From Crocodylus rhombifer (taxonomy: Eukaryota > Chordata > Crocodylia > Crocodylidae): a stretch of 64,000 bases of DNA. Below the pieces are notes generated by a model. It saw only the letters and a list, made by a program, of their open reading frames with translations. It made no database searches and had not been told where the DNA came from. Every line of letters begins with the position of its first letter. Position 1 is the first letter of the stretch. Positions 24,250-35,604 of the stretch are shown one piece after another. The stretch spans positions 62,001-126,000 of the forward strand of contig JAVSML010024587.1 in the NCBI GenBank assembly GCA_038503035.1. Direction: 5' to 3'. The position numbers and the translations under genes are program-made.

Positions 24250-25084
24250 AATGTGTCTTAGTTTATGCCTGATCTCTTTCATTGTTACTTGTTCATACTT
24301 TTAACAAACCCTTTCAAATTGCTGTTGCCATCTCATCTTGTTCCTTTTTCTAAACAAGTTGTTTCTATCCAACTAATTCCTTTATTATATTTAATTCCAG
24401 GCAATAATGATTATCCCCTTATGTTGCTTTGAGTGCCCTGGAAATACTCCAGTTTTGATAATTGCATTCTGCTGCCATAAAATTCCTTCTGCAGCTTCAG
24501 TTGGATACCGTATTCTGCTTTACTTCCTGTCCTAATGTGTTGCGTAGTGTTGATGTGCAATTCTAAACAGCTGCTGTGTTCTGCTCCACAGCTTTCTGCA
24601 TTGACTTGATGTGTGCAGTGACACATGCACACATGTGAGCACACAGTCACTTTCTTTCTCTCTCTCAGAGATGTTTGAAAAAAATCTTTGGTGTCTTTTG
24701 GGTTGTATGATACCATGTAGATAATGATCTCTACTTCTTCCACACATTCCTGTTTCAGTTCCTACAAATCCTACCCATATCTATTTAAGGTACTCTTCTC
24801 TGCATATTCTTCTAGCTCTACTATTTTCTTCATGGTGCTTCTTGACTCTGAATATAGACACCACAGATTTTTTTCCATCATATGGCATTCATATTGCCTG
24901 CTCAATATTTGGTTCTGTGCTTTTTATTTAACAATTTCCCTTTCTCTATAGGATTTACGTTTGGTTTTACATATTGGTAATATTTTATTCTTGTTTGCTC
25001 CTCTTGTACTCACTATTTCTTTCCTCATCTCTGCTTGCAGCCATATATTTACATCCATATATTTGCATGCTCTTCCTACACTTC
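24250..25084. other. Unique AT-rich sequence
   Basis: No gene or repeat recognised. Frames of 71-110 codons on both strands overlap one another and show no motif. Confidence 0.45.
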
Positions 25085-25985
25085 TGCACTAATCCTAGCT
25101 TTGGGATTCCTATCAACCCAAATCATTAATATACCCTAAACATAGTCTAACCTCTTTCCCTAGCCCTAACTTGAAACCTGTTCCTATACTCAAGGGATGT
25201 GTCCAGATGAGCACGCACATGCAGGGGGTTTTTCTGAAGATCCCAGTGTCAAATAAAACCCACGTCAGAGAAAAACCAGAGTGGCACATGTAGTGCCACC
25301 TGAAACTAGAGCCTGGCCAGCCAGAGGCATCCTCCAGCTGCTGTCCAGGCTCCACATTCCTGGATCACTGCTTCTGGAGCTCCAGGAGGCCCCCAGGAAC
25401 CCAGGTAAGATTTCTGGGGCCAGCCTCCCATATCCCACCCTGGGTAACTTGCCGTATGCAAGAGTGCACATGCAGGGGCGTTCCCCGGGGCAACTAGCAG
25501 TGGCATAAATATGCCCATGGTGCTCAAAGAGATGCAGTAGAAAACCTAGCTTTGGAAACTAGCTGGGAGATCCCTGGTTGCTACAGTGTGTGCCCTAATG
25601 TGGGGGAAACATTCAGTTCCAAGTCAAATTGCACCTCTAGAAGTCTTACCACCTTAACACTAACTGTAGTTTGAGGAACGCCAGAATTCTTGACGATTAA
25701 CACTAGCCTGGAAAGACCTGTGAATCTGAAGACTAATCCTAACTTTGGGGGTCCTACCCTCCCAACACACTCCTGAATTTAGCTTAATCTCTAACTCAAC
25801 TCTGACCCCAAATTGGGATACTCAAGGAGCCCAAAAACTAGTCCTAAGCTAGAGACCACTACAAACTGCAATACAACTTGTACGTTCTAGCTTAGGAAAC
25901 TCAACCAATCCAAAACATAAACAGACCCCCTAAACCTAGCCCAATCTTTAACCCTAAGCTCAAGCCTAACCCTCGCTCAGTGCCC
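25085..25985 (+). repeat. Degenerate C-rich minisatellite, telomere-like words
   Basis: Two blocks (25085-25190 and about 25600-25985) carry recurring units that start AATCCTA(G/A)CTTTGGG, continue TCCTA(T/C)C...CCCAA and end in CTAACC/CCCTAA-like words. The phrases ACTAATCCTAGCTTTGGG (25091) and ACTAATCCTAACTTTGGG (25732) are the clearest matching pair. The last unit includes TAACCCTAAGCTCAAGCCTAACCC, which resembles the CCCTAA telomere repeat. Units are too diverged for a firm period. A MITE (25194-25516) splits the array. Confidence 0.45.
25194..25516 (+). mobile_element. MITE, same family as 9656-9897
   Basis: Starts GGGATGTGTCCAGATGAGCA and probably ends CATAAATATGCCC, giving GGG(A/C)(T/A)(G/T)-type inverted termini. 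The interior AGAGCCTGGCCAGCCAGAGG and CTCCAGCTGCTG match the fragment at 9656. No clear target duplication is seen, so the right boundary is provisional. The overlapping 68-80 codon frames are incidental to GC content. Confidence 0.55.
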
Positions 25986-26815
25986 AAGCTATTTCAGTGT
26001 TTTATATCTCAATGTGTCCCTCTTACTAACTTCCACACAGCTTTATTTTATCAGCTAATATATCCATGCCTCTTATGTCTGGATGAAACCTATCATACTC
26101 TCATCTGTCTCGGAAAGTATGCTAATATGTTCCACAGCTCTTAAAGCCTTCCTGCCTGTCCCAGGTTTTTCAGCCATACATTCAGGTTTTCTATCTGTCA
26201 CACTTTATTTGTGACTCAGTATGGCACAGTTTGTATTTTGATTTCATGTTTGAGATTGCATTTGCCAATGACTAAAATAGAAATGGGAAATGTGCCCTTT
26301 TCTTATAATGAACCATTCACATGGAATCTTCCATCTGATGTGATTTGAATACCAGATCTTTTATCAAACATCTTTAAAGCAACTTGCTGGAATTTGCTGA
26401 TTAAACCATGTTTGTTTGGTTTTTCGTTTGTTTGGAGGGCTTTTTTGGTTGCCGCTTCTGCCTCTCTCCCTAGTTTCTGAACATGCTTCTGACATTAAGC
26501 TTCCAAAGTTGCTTTTCAGTAATTTTCACTTATTTCAGGTCCCCACTTTGCATGTGATTTAAGGAGGTTCTGACAACTCCAGATGTACATTAATGTGCCC
26601 ACCAACTTTAAAATCAGGCTTTAGGATATATCAGACCAAGCATGCAGAAAAAAAAAGCTATAATACTAGCAGAAATTTTTAATATTATTGATAAACAAAT
26701 ATTTGTGAAGTTCAGATGTTGGACAAAGATTCAGACATAAGAAAAAAGATAGAAGAATACAGGAAGGTCAAATTACAACTGGTTAAATAAGTCATTGTGA
26801 ATAATGTTGGCTTGG
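25986..26815. other. Unique AT-rich sequence
   Basis: No gene or repeat recognised. Confidence 0.5.
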
Positions 26816-26823
26816 ATTTAGAT

Positions 26824-27856
26824 CAGGGGTAGAAAAATATGGCCTGTTGGTCAGACCCAGCCTACCAAGTGATTCTATTTGGCCTACAGCAGGTCCCTCA
26901 GCTTCCCCCAGCTCAGGGATCGGGGGCAGCTTGGGTTGTGATATGTTCATTGCTACCACTGGTGTGGAGGTGCCACCTGTTGCAAAGCTCAGCCCACCCC
27001 ATCCCATGCCAGAAACTGTAATTTGTGGGGCTGGGAAGAGTTGTGGCAGGTCAGGGGTGGTGCAGCAAGTGGACTTAGCTTCCCAGAAGTCCCCATTGTG
27101 GTGGCTCAGTGTATCCACCACCACACCTAGTCCTCCTGCCTGGGCACCCCGGCCCAGCCACCTCGCATCCACCACTGGGGGCACCAGACGAAGTAGACAG
27201 GCGGTGCCTCCTTGGAGGGTGTGCTCAACCAGACAGATAGGATAGGGCCTTGGGCAGGCAGGGAACAGCATTCAGAAGTGGGATTGGAAGGCAGAGCTGG
27301 GACTGGGGCTAGGGCCGGGGCAGGATTATGGAGTGGTGACAGCATGGGGCTGAGGTTATGATCCACTCCCCTCACAGCCTTGCAATGGGCACCAGATTCG
27401 CAGGCAGCAGCCAGCCCCTGCCTGGGGAACCAGCACCCATTGCAGGGATGTGAGGGGAGTGGATCACAACTCTGCCTTAGGCTCCAGCCCTATGCTGTCA
27501 CTGCCCTACAATCCCAGTTCTGGTCCCACCCACCTGTCTCATTCCCAGTGCTGCTCCCCACCCATCCAACTGCAGTCCCATCCCATCCACCTGGCCAAGC
27601 ACACCATGCCTGCAGAGGTCTTGGGCCAGTCTCCATGGAAAACCTGCCCAACTGGCTGCCTACTCTGTCCAGCATCCCCAGAGGTGGATGGAGGAAGGAG
27701 AAATCCAGGGCCAGATAGGATCATTTGGCATCTCCCAACCCTCCCCATACACAGCCATGATGGGGGCTACGGCTGGTTCTGCAGCCCACCCCCTGGCTCT
27801 TAACAGCTTACCAAAACTCCTTAAGTGGCCTGACAACAAAAATAATCCTGCCCCTG
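26824..27856. mobile_element. hAT-like element (CAGGGG ends) with internal foldback
   Basis: Starts CAGGGGTAGAAAAATATGG and ends AATCCTGCCCCTG. ATTTAGA occurs just outside both ends (26816-26822 and 27860-27866), the remnant of an 8-bp duplication. The centre is an inverted repeat: TGATCCACTCCCCTCACA at 27359-27376 is matched by its reverse complement at 27450-27468, with homology extending out to GACAGCAT at 27337 and ATGCTGTC at 27492. Frames of 112-159 codons on both strands lack transposase motifs. The ends resemble those of the element at 37031. Confidence 0.75.
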
Positions 27857-28948
27857 CCAATTTAGAAAAATCCTTTTTATGAATAGTTTATGAGTGGATT
27901 CCAATTTGGGCAACACTGCTGTTTGTAATATATTTGCTTGATAATTTGGGTGAATATTGCTTAGTTTATGAGAGTGTTCCAGAACTTTATAATTTGACTA
28001 ATTGCCAATTGTGGTGTTGTTCCTAAGCCTTGTGGTATTTTATCTCTCCTCTCTTATTGGAATAAACAGAGAGGAATCTTTAGCAGGTAATGAATTGTTT
28101 AATTTGCACTAATGTTTTCTCATTCATATGAAGAATAACTATTCTAAAAATATGTGTGAACTTACATCTATTTGCAAACAAGTTATGAATAGCATGTAAG
28201 CAGAGGTTTTGACTAGTAGTAAATTAGGAAAACTAACAAAAATAATGCCCCAGATGGAGAAAGGGTTTTTAACCAAAACTGCTTATGGTTTGGAGCTTCT
28301 CCCCCCCTCCCCTCCCCCCCCCCCCCCCCCGAATTAGGTTTTATGTAATTGATCCATACAATTACAGAGGTATATGTTTGCAAGGTAAGGCACACAGGAA
28401 GGAACTGCACTACTCATAAAAGTTGATGAGCTCTATGTTACCATTCAGAGAAAGACTTAGCCATAACTGTGGACAGCTCAGTGAAAACTTTTCAATGAAT
28501 TATGGGGGGGAAGAAATCTAACAAAGTGTTAGATTGTATTTAGAAACAAACAACAGAGTAAAATTAACAAAATATTATGCCGTTATATAAATTGATGTTA
28601 CGTTCTTGCTTTGAATATTGTGTTCTATCTGGTTGTCTCACCTCAAAGCTGAAATAGTAGAAATGGAAAAAGATGCATTTAAGTACAACAAAAATGATGG
28701 AATTACAAAAGTACAGGTTAAAGAAATAAATTTACTTCATGTAGCTGTCAGCCATTTGAGTTATCACACTCTGACACAAAGGTAGCTGCTTGTAGTGATG
28801 GAGGCCATGCTTTTTGTGTAAACTCAGATTTTTGTTAAGTCACAGTTTTGAGCTGAAGTGAGCGCTCTTAGGATAAATACATGTCTTTCATAAAATAGTT
28901 AATTCTTCTATTTAACGGTTTTACTGTCTTTACAGGGGGAACAAGTTG
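27857..28948. other. Unique AT-rich sequence with a poly-C tract
   Basis: No gene or repeat other than the cytosine run at 28301-28330. Confidence 0.5.
28301..28330 (+). repeat. C-rich run including 17 consecutive C
   Basis: CCCCCCCTCCCCT followed by 17 consecutive C residues (28314-28330). It is a potential G-quadruplex on the minus strand and a likely assembly-length error. Confidence 0.95.
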
Positions 28949-28953
28949 TCCAT

Positions 28954-29830
28954 TGTGACAGGCCTGTGGCACACTTACCACAGTGCCAGTGTCCAGGTGG
29001 CCGGTCTGCTGGGGAATTGGTCAACACCATGCAACTGGAAGAGGGCCTATGGAATGGGCCGGTCCCAGAGAACTCCTGGAATAAAAGGAACTCCTTGGTG
29101 GCAGCATGGGGAGAGGGAGAAAGATGGCACATTGCGAGTACAACCTGAAACCCTCCCCATTGCTAGAGTGGGACCAGTACACCCCCATGGGGGCGGGTTG
29201 CTTGGCCAGGCTGCCGGAGTCCTGGTTGTTGTGGAAACCTTCCCACAGAGATGGGCAGCACACTTACCTGCAGTACTACAGCAGGGAATCCTTCCAGAGG
29301 CAGGAAGCCCCACAAGAAGAGGAGGTGCCATGGACAACCAAGCACCAGTAGGAGAAAGAGTAGGTATTGGTGTGGAAGCTGTGATGAGTTAACTCAATGG
29401 TGCAGACCTGACCAAAATTCTGCTTAAATACCATGATGGTGAAAGGTATCACAAGAGCAGCTGGATAGGAAAAGGCCAGCCCAAGAGGGACTGGTAGAGC
29501 TCTCTGGGTAAGAAAACCTGTCCAGCACCCCTGTAGCCACAGCTGCTACATTTGAGTGGGTACAGACCCCAAATCCACTGCTAGGTCAGCAGAGGTCACT
29601 GGGGACCCTAGGGACCATGAGGGGACATTATCTGAAGTACTGCAGTATGTGGCCAGGTGCCAGGAGGCCTAGAACCTCAGCTCGCCTTCAGATTACCCAC
29701 AAAGGGGAAGCCAGTGGGGGCCAGGCAAAGCCCACTTCACGAAACACAGAGCACTGAAGCAGTGTTGCGTGCAGGTAGCATCAATGACCTGTTTGCCCAC
29801 ATCATGTGCATATCTCAAATAACATCAAGT
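28954..29830 (+). other. GC-rich block, possible LTR-element relic
   Basis: The block opens TGTGACAGGCCTGTGG, preceded by CCAT as at 20822 (CCATTGTGACAG is shared by both sites), and has an abrupt GC rise. ORFs of 60-148 codons overlap in several frames. None shows a protease, reverse-transcriptase or integrase motif. The shared 12-base start is the only concrete link with the block at 20826, so the class is uncertain. Confidence 0.25.
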
Positions 29831-31440
29831 TGTGGCAGATGAGTAGGCTTCAGGTTGGCAGGGCATGCCAGCAGCAGTGCTGGGAGTATGGGCCTCCCAT
29901 AGCCATCTATTCATTTCTTCTGTCAGAATTGTTTCTTCTGGAGCTACATGGTTTCAAGGAATGGGTGTTTTGGGGGTCATTTTTTAATTTAACTAAGTCA
30001 ATTTTAGCAATATGTAGTTATACTATACTTTATTATATAGTAGACATCATGCTAACCTCCTTCCACAGCTCATTAAATGCATCTCAGTCTTGACCTCCAG
30101 TGTAGCTTTATCTACTGAGTGGAGAGTTATAATCATGCCCATTTTGTCAGGTGATTTGATTATTTCATGATAGACTGGATTCCACCGGGAACTAGATCAA
30201 TGCTACAACTCGTGACATAATTTTGATTAGATTCTAGAAGTGAAAAGCAAGTGTATTATCTTGCTGCAGTACAATAGCAATATTGCATAGCAAAATTCCC
30301 CTGCTACAATATCCATACAGCCATCTTATTTATGTATGGTTATGTGTTTTTTTGGGGGTTTTTTTGTTTGTTTTTTTTTACTTACATTCCTTAGGGACAG
30401 GTAACATTAAGAAATACATTTTTACCTCATTAGAAATTCAATTGGCATTGACATGTATTCAGATCACGTGTTGATTCAGCAGATTTCATAGTTATCCTAA
30501 TAATTATTTTTTAATCTTTCAGAAACAAGACAGTTCAGGGTTTTGCTCCACCTGATAACGCTATTAAATATGAAAATAATTAGGCTTCTATGTTTCAAAT
30601 ATCATTTAACAATGGAGACTATGCTGCAAAACGATAGCTTTTGAGTGGGTTGTGGTTATGGCTTCCATGTGATGTTAGATAAACTGCTAAGTCTTTTCAT
30701 GTTGCACAGATCAGGTACAGGAAGTTAATTTTTTAGGTTATATCCAACGAAACAAAAAAGTCTTGCTCAAAAAATGGAAATGTGGTAAAAATACTATAGC
30801 CAACAATTGGTCACAAGAAAATTAAATTTATGCTTTCCTATTTCCAGTTGGAATATTGGGTAAAAAATACAATGGTGTGGGAACAGTAAAGCACAAGAGC
30901 ATTAAGTATGCAGGTGAGAGAGAAAAATATTGGACTGAAAAATAAATAGTATATCCATATGGCTATCTTTTTTAAACACAAACAAATGCTCACTATTTGC
31001 ATACTTGGAAAAAAGCTTGGTTTTGGGGGAAAACTTCTAGCCCACTATGTAGAACTAGTTTGAGTTTAGCTTTTTTTAAAAATTATATATAAATTGATCT
31101 TGTTGGGAAAAAAATGTACATTTTGTTAGGTTCCTCAAAAAGCCAAAAAAATAAATGCTTGAGGTTCACAGACGTTGAGCTACATGAGGCTTTCCCATTT
31201 CTTACAGGTTATGTCTCTAGTGAGATTTTGTTTACCTGAAAGCAGTGCCCTAAGACAAAGCCATGTCTGTAACAAAAAAAAAATATCCATATATACTTCA
31301 CAAATGTTCCAATAAGGCCATTTAAGTCAGGTTTTTAAAGGCTGTGCCAGTGGCATCTTAAATTGTACAATCTTACCTTCATATTATATTTCCAGGACAG
31401 AAGTTTGCTTCATCTGTGTTTTGAAAGTCTTCTACAGCAA
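29831..31440. other. Unique AT-rich sequence
   Basis: No repeat or gene recognised. A T-rich simple tract lies at 30345-30380. Confidence 0.5.
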
Positions 31441-31470
31441 ACTGTCAAATGGAGTATGCTTTCATGGTGC

Positions 31471-31770
31471 ACCAAAGTAGTACAAGGACACCCTAAAGGT
31501 GTCCCTAAAGAGTTTCAGCATCAACCCAGAGTTCTGGGATCAAATCGCTTGCGACCATCTATCCTGGAGGTCCCAAATCCAGAATGGAGCGTTGGCCTTT
31601 GAACAACAATGCATCGCAGATGCAATGAAGAAATGCACAGCCAGGAAAACAAAAACCTCCCGTATCCAGTCCTCATTGTTCTCCTGCCCCTGCTGCAGCA
31701 GATTGTTCAAAGCAAAGATCAGACTTATGTCACCTGTGTACTCACATGGCCTAACAACCGGCCACCTTCA
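31471..31770 (+). pseudogene. LINE ORF2 C-terminal relic with zinc-finger-like tail
   Basis: The frame starting before 31499 reads YKDTLKVSLKSFSINPEFW, then a WRS segment, a basic stretch rich in Lys/Arg, and a cysteine cluster of C-P-C-C spacing followed by a histidine near 31765. This order (RYKDxLK block, tryptophan pair, basic linker, CCHH finger) is what I associate with the extreme C-terminus of some vertebrate non-LTR retrotransposon polyproteins. The finger has lost a histidine, and no reverse-transcriptase domain precedes it, so this is a decayed 3' fragment. The exact LINE clade is not assigned. Confidence 0.5.
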
Positions 31771-31779
31771 TTCTCTTTC

Positions 31780-33027
31780 CTTTCCATTTATTGGCTTTGC
31801 CTTCTTTCCCCTTTTCTCTTTTCTACTTTCCTACTTCTTTTCCCTCTTCTTTCCTCCCCTCCCCCCACTGGATGCAGTCATCTTTGCCCATGAAGGAGAA
31901 ACAACATCTAGTTTTTTAATGAAGTTTTAGGAGTCAATAAATAGGACCACTGCCACTGTTTATTCAGTGAACAAGAAATCTATGCATACTCCTGTTCCTC
32001 ATTAAAAGGCGAAGGAAGGGCATAGCTAGAAGCTGTCATGGACCTAGCTTCATTCCACACCTTTTTTTCCTTCCATTGAGGAGCAGTATTGGGCAAAACC
32101 GAGTGCCATCCTCTTTTTTTTAAAAGTACAGAGAACTAAAAACAAATATATTTATAATCTGCTCAAGGTGTCATTTAGTTGTGGATGGGCAAGGAAAGAT
32201 ATTTATGTGGTTACAGCAGGAAAGTGAGAATAAGTAAACTATCTGCTTAGGGACAGTTAGTCATCATTGCAGCTGAGAGTCAAACCAACACTGCATAAAA
32301 TCAACAAATCAAATACATTCAACACACAATCAGTCAAACATCTTTTGTTTTCTCCCCCTTCCTTAGTCTCTAAGCTCAATTGGTTTCATTTTGAGGTGGG
32401 GAGTTTCTTTCATTTCTCCCATCCTCATAGAAATTGCTACTAAGTTATGTACTCAGTATGATTACTCTGAGAGTGGAGCAGAGGGAGCACTAAGGCAGTG
32501 CCCAATTTGGGAAAGAGGCAGGGAGCAGGGGATGCTGCTCACATTCAGGAGGGGAGCAGTGTGGCAAAGCCTTCCACCAATTCCCTAGATGAAAGACCCT
32601 TGTCTGGGGAGAGGATGAGGAAGAGCTTCTCCTCTGCTCTGCTCCCAGCATCAGGGAGTAGAGACAGCACTAGGACAAGCCCCCAAAATTTCTCACCGGG
32701 GATGCCAATCCTCCTGAATTGGCTGGGAGTCTACCAGAATCAGCACTGGTCTCCCAGTGACTACTGAAAACAATCTGGGAAATTGATAATGTGAACAGGT
32801 TGAACAGTAAAATTAATGACATGACATCATACTGGAATAGCTTCAGTCAGAGTTGACAATCCTGCTTCTCACTCTGGGACTCTGGTGTGAGAAGCAGTCA
32901 GGGGGCAATGGTGCTCTGCAGTAGTGCCCAGAAGCCAAGCAGACAGAACAATGCATTAAAAAACCCTATATCTGCTTCTCACACTGGAGTCCCCAGAGCT
33001 GATAGTAGCTCCTTTCCTCCTCTCCTA
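31780..33027. other. Unique sequence
   Basis: Pyrimidine-rich near 31790-31870, otherwise without recognised features. The 65- and 89-codon frames at 32391-32767 have no motif. Confidence 0.4.
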
Positions 33028-33181
33028 GGTTGCCTACACATGTACTCAGGGGTGGGGGTGCAGTGCTTTAATTAGAGTGGATCCCAAGGAGGCATTCTAA
33101 TTAAAACACTGCAGCATCAAATGTATTAAGCCCCCACACATTTAAAAATCACTGCAGGATGCTTTAACTAAAGCTTATTCA

Positions 33182-33586
33182 ATGGTGAGGCAGAGGAGCA
33201 GCAAAAGTTTGTGCAAGGTGGGCACTCCAATGCCATGTCTATGGATGCAGGAGTGTGGGCATGACCAGTCAGTGTGGCAGTGCCGCATAAAGTTAAAGGC
33301 CTTGCAGGCACAGTGGGTCACCATCACCAACCACAATCATCAGACAGGGAGTGCCCACAAGTCCATGCCTTTTATGCAGCAGCTGACTGATATCTTTGTG
33401 CCCCAGAACCCAGGTGGCAGCTATACTGTGTACAGTAGCACAAGCAGCCTGCCCAAACCTCCCCTCTCTGGCCTGGCACTGCAGTGGAGGGCCCTTCAGG
33501 CTACCAGCAGTCTGTCCTGCCAAGTTTCCCAACCCCAGTCTACACCAAGAGCACCTGTCTTAACAGCTCGGCAGTCCCAACCATAA
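33182..33586 (+). pseudogene. Harbinger Myb/SANT-like ORF relic
   Basis: Residues about 25-75 show CGHDQSVWQCRIKLKALQAQ followed by NHNHQTGSAHKSMPFMQQL. The pattern QCxxKxKALxxxW...NH...TG...MPFxxxL is the third-helix region of the Myb/SANT-like trihelix domain encoded by Harbinger ORF1, which in the family helps transposase reach the nucleus and the transposon ends. The start methionine is arbitrary. The expected N-terminal helices are degraded and the C-terminal part is low-complexity Ser/Pro. Confidence 0.55.
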
Positions 33587-34089
33587 GGCACAACCAGCCA
33601 TATCGCTGCCAGCTGCCATCAGCACCAGCTCCTGCCTGGGCACCAGCATACTGCTACTCACCACCAGAAGACACCACCAGGAGGTGCAGATTTTTGCCAC
33701 CAGCTGGGACCAGTTGGAGCCACTGGGCAAGCCAGCCATGCCCACATGGTCACCTCCACACTGGGGGCAGGGCCTTCCCAACCCCCATCCCTGCCCTCCC
33801 CACCTTAGTTCCCTTCCCTCCCCAGCTGGGCCCCCAAACCTTCCCCCCCCCCTCAAAAGCATGCAGGGAGGCAGAAGGCCGTGCAAAACTTTATTGAGCA
33901 GCCCATGCCCCTGCAGCTAGATGGGCACGGGCTTCTCACATGTCAAGGAATGTGTCGATGCTGGCAATTATGTTCTCCTTGGCTGTAGGGGTCAGGGACA
34001 TGTAAGCACAGCCACAGGTAACCCTCCAGGCCATGGCAGAGGTTGTGGGGCTGGCACTCACATTGGCACTCACTGACCAATATGAGTGA

Positions 34090-34540
34090 GTGCCAACTCA
34101 CTGGCAGCTGGGTAGGGAATACCCACAATGTCCATGTGTTTTGGAAGTCTTCCCTGCCAGCCCTGGTGCAGAGAAGCCACTTTACATCTGGAGTGCCAGA
34201 CCAGCAGCTGGGCAGCATGGTCCTGCCTCTCCACATCAGGAGCCCCCCCTCCCTGCTCCTGCTCTGGCTCATGCAGCCCTACACTAGCCAGCTAGACCCT
34301 GCCAGGCCCACTTCCACCGGTGCCTGGGCTGGAGCCATGTGCTGGTGGAATCCACCTTTGGCCTCTTCAAGGGCACATGGTGCACCCTAAATTCCTGCCT
34401 TGAGTTCACCAAGGACAATACCCCATGGGTCATCATTGTAGGCTGAGTGCTGCATAATATCTGCAAAGCCCAGAGAGACCTGTTTCACAATGCCTGGGTG
34501 GAGGAGGCATGGCAGGCAGAGGATGTCTGACAGTGGCAGC
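34090..34540 (+). pseudogene. Harbinger DDE transposase relic, C-terminal half
   Basis: Two frames carry the fragments. The 34043-34390 frame reads NTHNVHVFWKSSL and then LLWLMQPYTSQLDPARP, matching the HD..VFRNS and LPWLMxPYT blocks of the family. From about 34305 the reading shifts to ESTFGLFKGTW and, after a stop, VLHNIC near 34450, equivalent to the ERAFGxLKGRW and CVLHNIC blocks. At least one frameshift and one in-frame TGA interrupt it. The N-terminal half is not recognisable here. The product is non-functional. Confidence 0.65.
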
Positions 34541-35276
34541 ACTAGCTGTTGCAACAGCCGCACATCCGCCACGAGGGGCCAGAGTGCCAGATGAAAGGTG
34601 TTGGCTGACCACCCCCTTCTGCACTCCTCTCTGTAGCCCACCTGGACAGCAGCCCATGGACACCCACCCCACTTCCCACCCCTAGCAACACATTCACTGT
34701 GGACAGTTCTGAGAAAAATGTTATTGGCCTCACAGCAGAACCTCGCCAACACCAGAGCAGCTAGATGGTGGCGGCAGCCCTTGGACACATGGTGAGGCCA
34801 GGCAGTTGGTTGCTGTATGTAGGGGAGGCACCTGTGCCCAGACAGCCATAGTCCAGCCAGAAGCTGACACAGTGGGCCAGCAGGTCCAGCACAGTTGCCA
34901 GCAGAAGCCCAGGACTCTGGGTGTCACTGCCAGGGGCAGGGCTAGAGCAGCCATGAGTCAGGGAAGCAGAGGCTGAGTCTCAAGAGCTGCCACATGCTGC
35001 CCCCACACTGTGCACGCTGCTCCTGGCCAGAAATGCAACTGGCCAGGGAGCAGGGCTGCCTTTTAAAGATGGCCTGCAGCTGGAGCCTCCAGCTTCTCCT
35101 GGTGGTGGCAGGGACCCATGGCAGGGCCCCAAAAAGAGGGTGCAGAGTGTTGCTAGGAGCAGGAAATCTGCTTCCACGTCTCTGAACATTTAGATGTCTA
35201 CCCAAGAGCATTTATTCACAAGTAGTTTATTCACATGTAAACTAGTCCCACATCAAATGCATGTGTAGACAGATCC

Positions 35277-35604
35277 TTTGCATAGGAGACAGGCAGAAGC
35301 AGCTGTCCCCTGTGCCTTCATAGTGGCATAACCCTTGTATCAGAGTTCCACTCTTCCTGGTCCCCAGAAGGAATTAAGCAGGGAGAAAGTGCAATTCCCC
35401 TGGGACCAATTTTTCCATGGTTAGACGCAGCTTATTTTTCTCCTAGAACGGCTATTTTAGTCTGGGAGAAACAGAACATTTGTACAATTTTGGTTTTTAC
35501 TGGATAAAGCTGAATAGCCAAAGTCAGCTGTTGTTCATGAAAACTTATGCATCTCTGATTTAGTAAGGTACATCACTATCCTGCCTTCTGCTTGACTTCA
35601 GGTT
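35277..35604. other. Unique sequence between Harbinger relic and CR1
   Basis: No gene or repeat recognised. Confidence 0.45.

Larger units (their letters stand above)
33028..35276 (+). mobile_element. Decayed PIF/Harbinger transposon
   Basis: The left end reads GGTTGCCTACACATGTAC and the right end ATGTGTAGACAGATCC. Its reverse complement GGATCTGTCTACACATGC is a fair inverted partner. Inside, in order, are a Myb/SANT-like relic (33182-33586), a proline-rich stretch, and a DDE-transposase relic (about 34090-34540). These are the two proteins that define PIF/Harbinger elements. The right quarter (about 34700-35276) matches the left part of the relic at 48346 in inverted orientation. No matching 3-bp duplication is visible (CTA left, TTT right), so the copy is old or rearranged, or the left end belongs to a different element. 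Confidence 0.7.

Noticed and set aside
26395..26440. GTTTGTTTGGTTTTTCGTTTGTTTGG stretch as a forkhead-site cluster
   Set aside because: It reads as low-complexity T/G-rich sequence, without other enhancer-like context.
26792..27271. 159-codon minus-strand frame as a gene
   Set aside because: It starts in unique DNA and runs through the hAT-like element. No conserved motif, and it competes with a 132-codon frame on the other strand.
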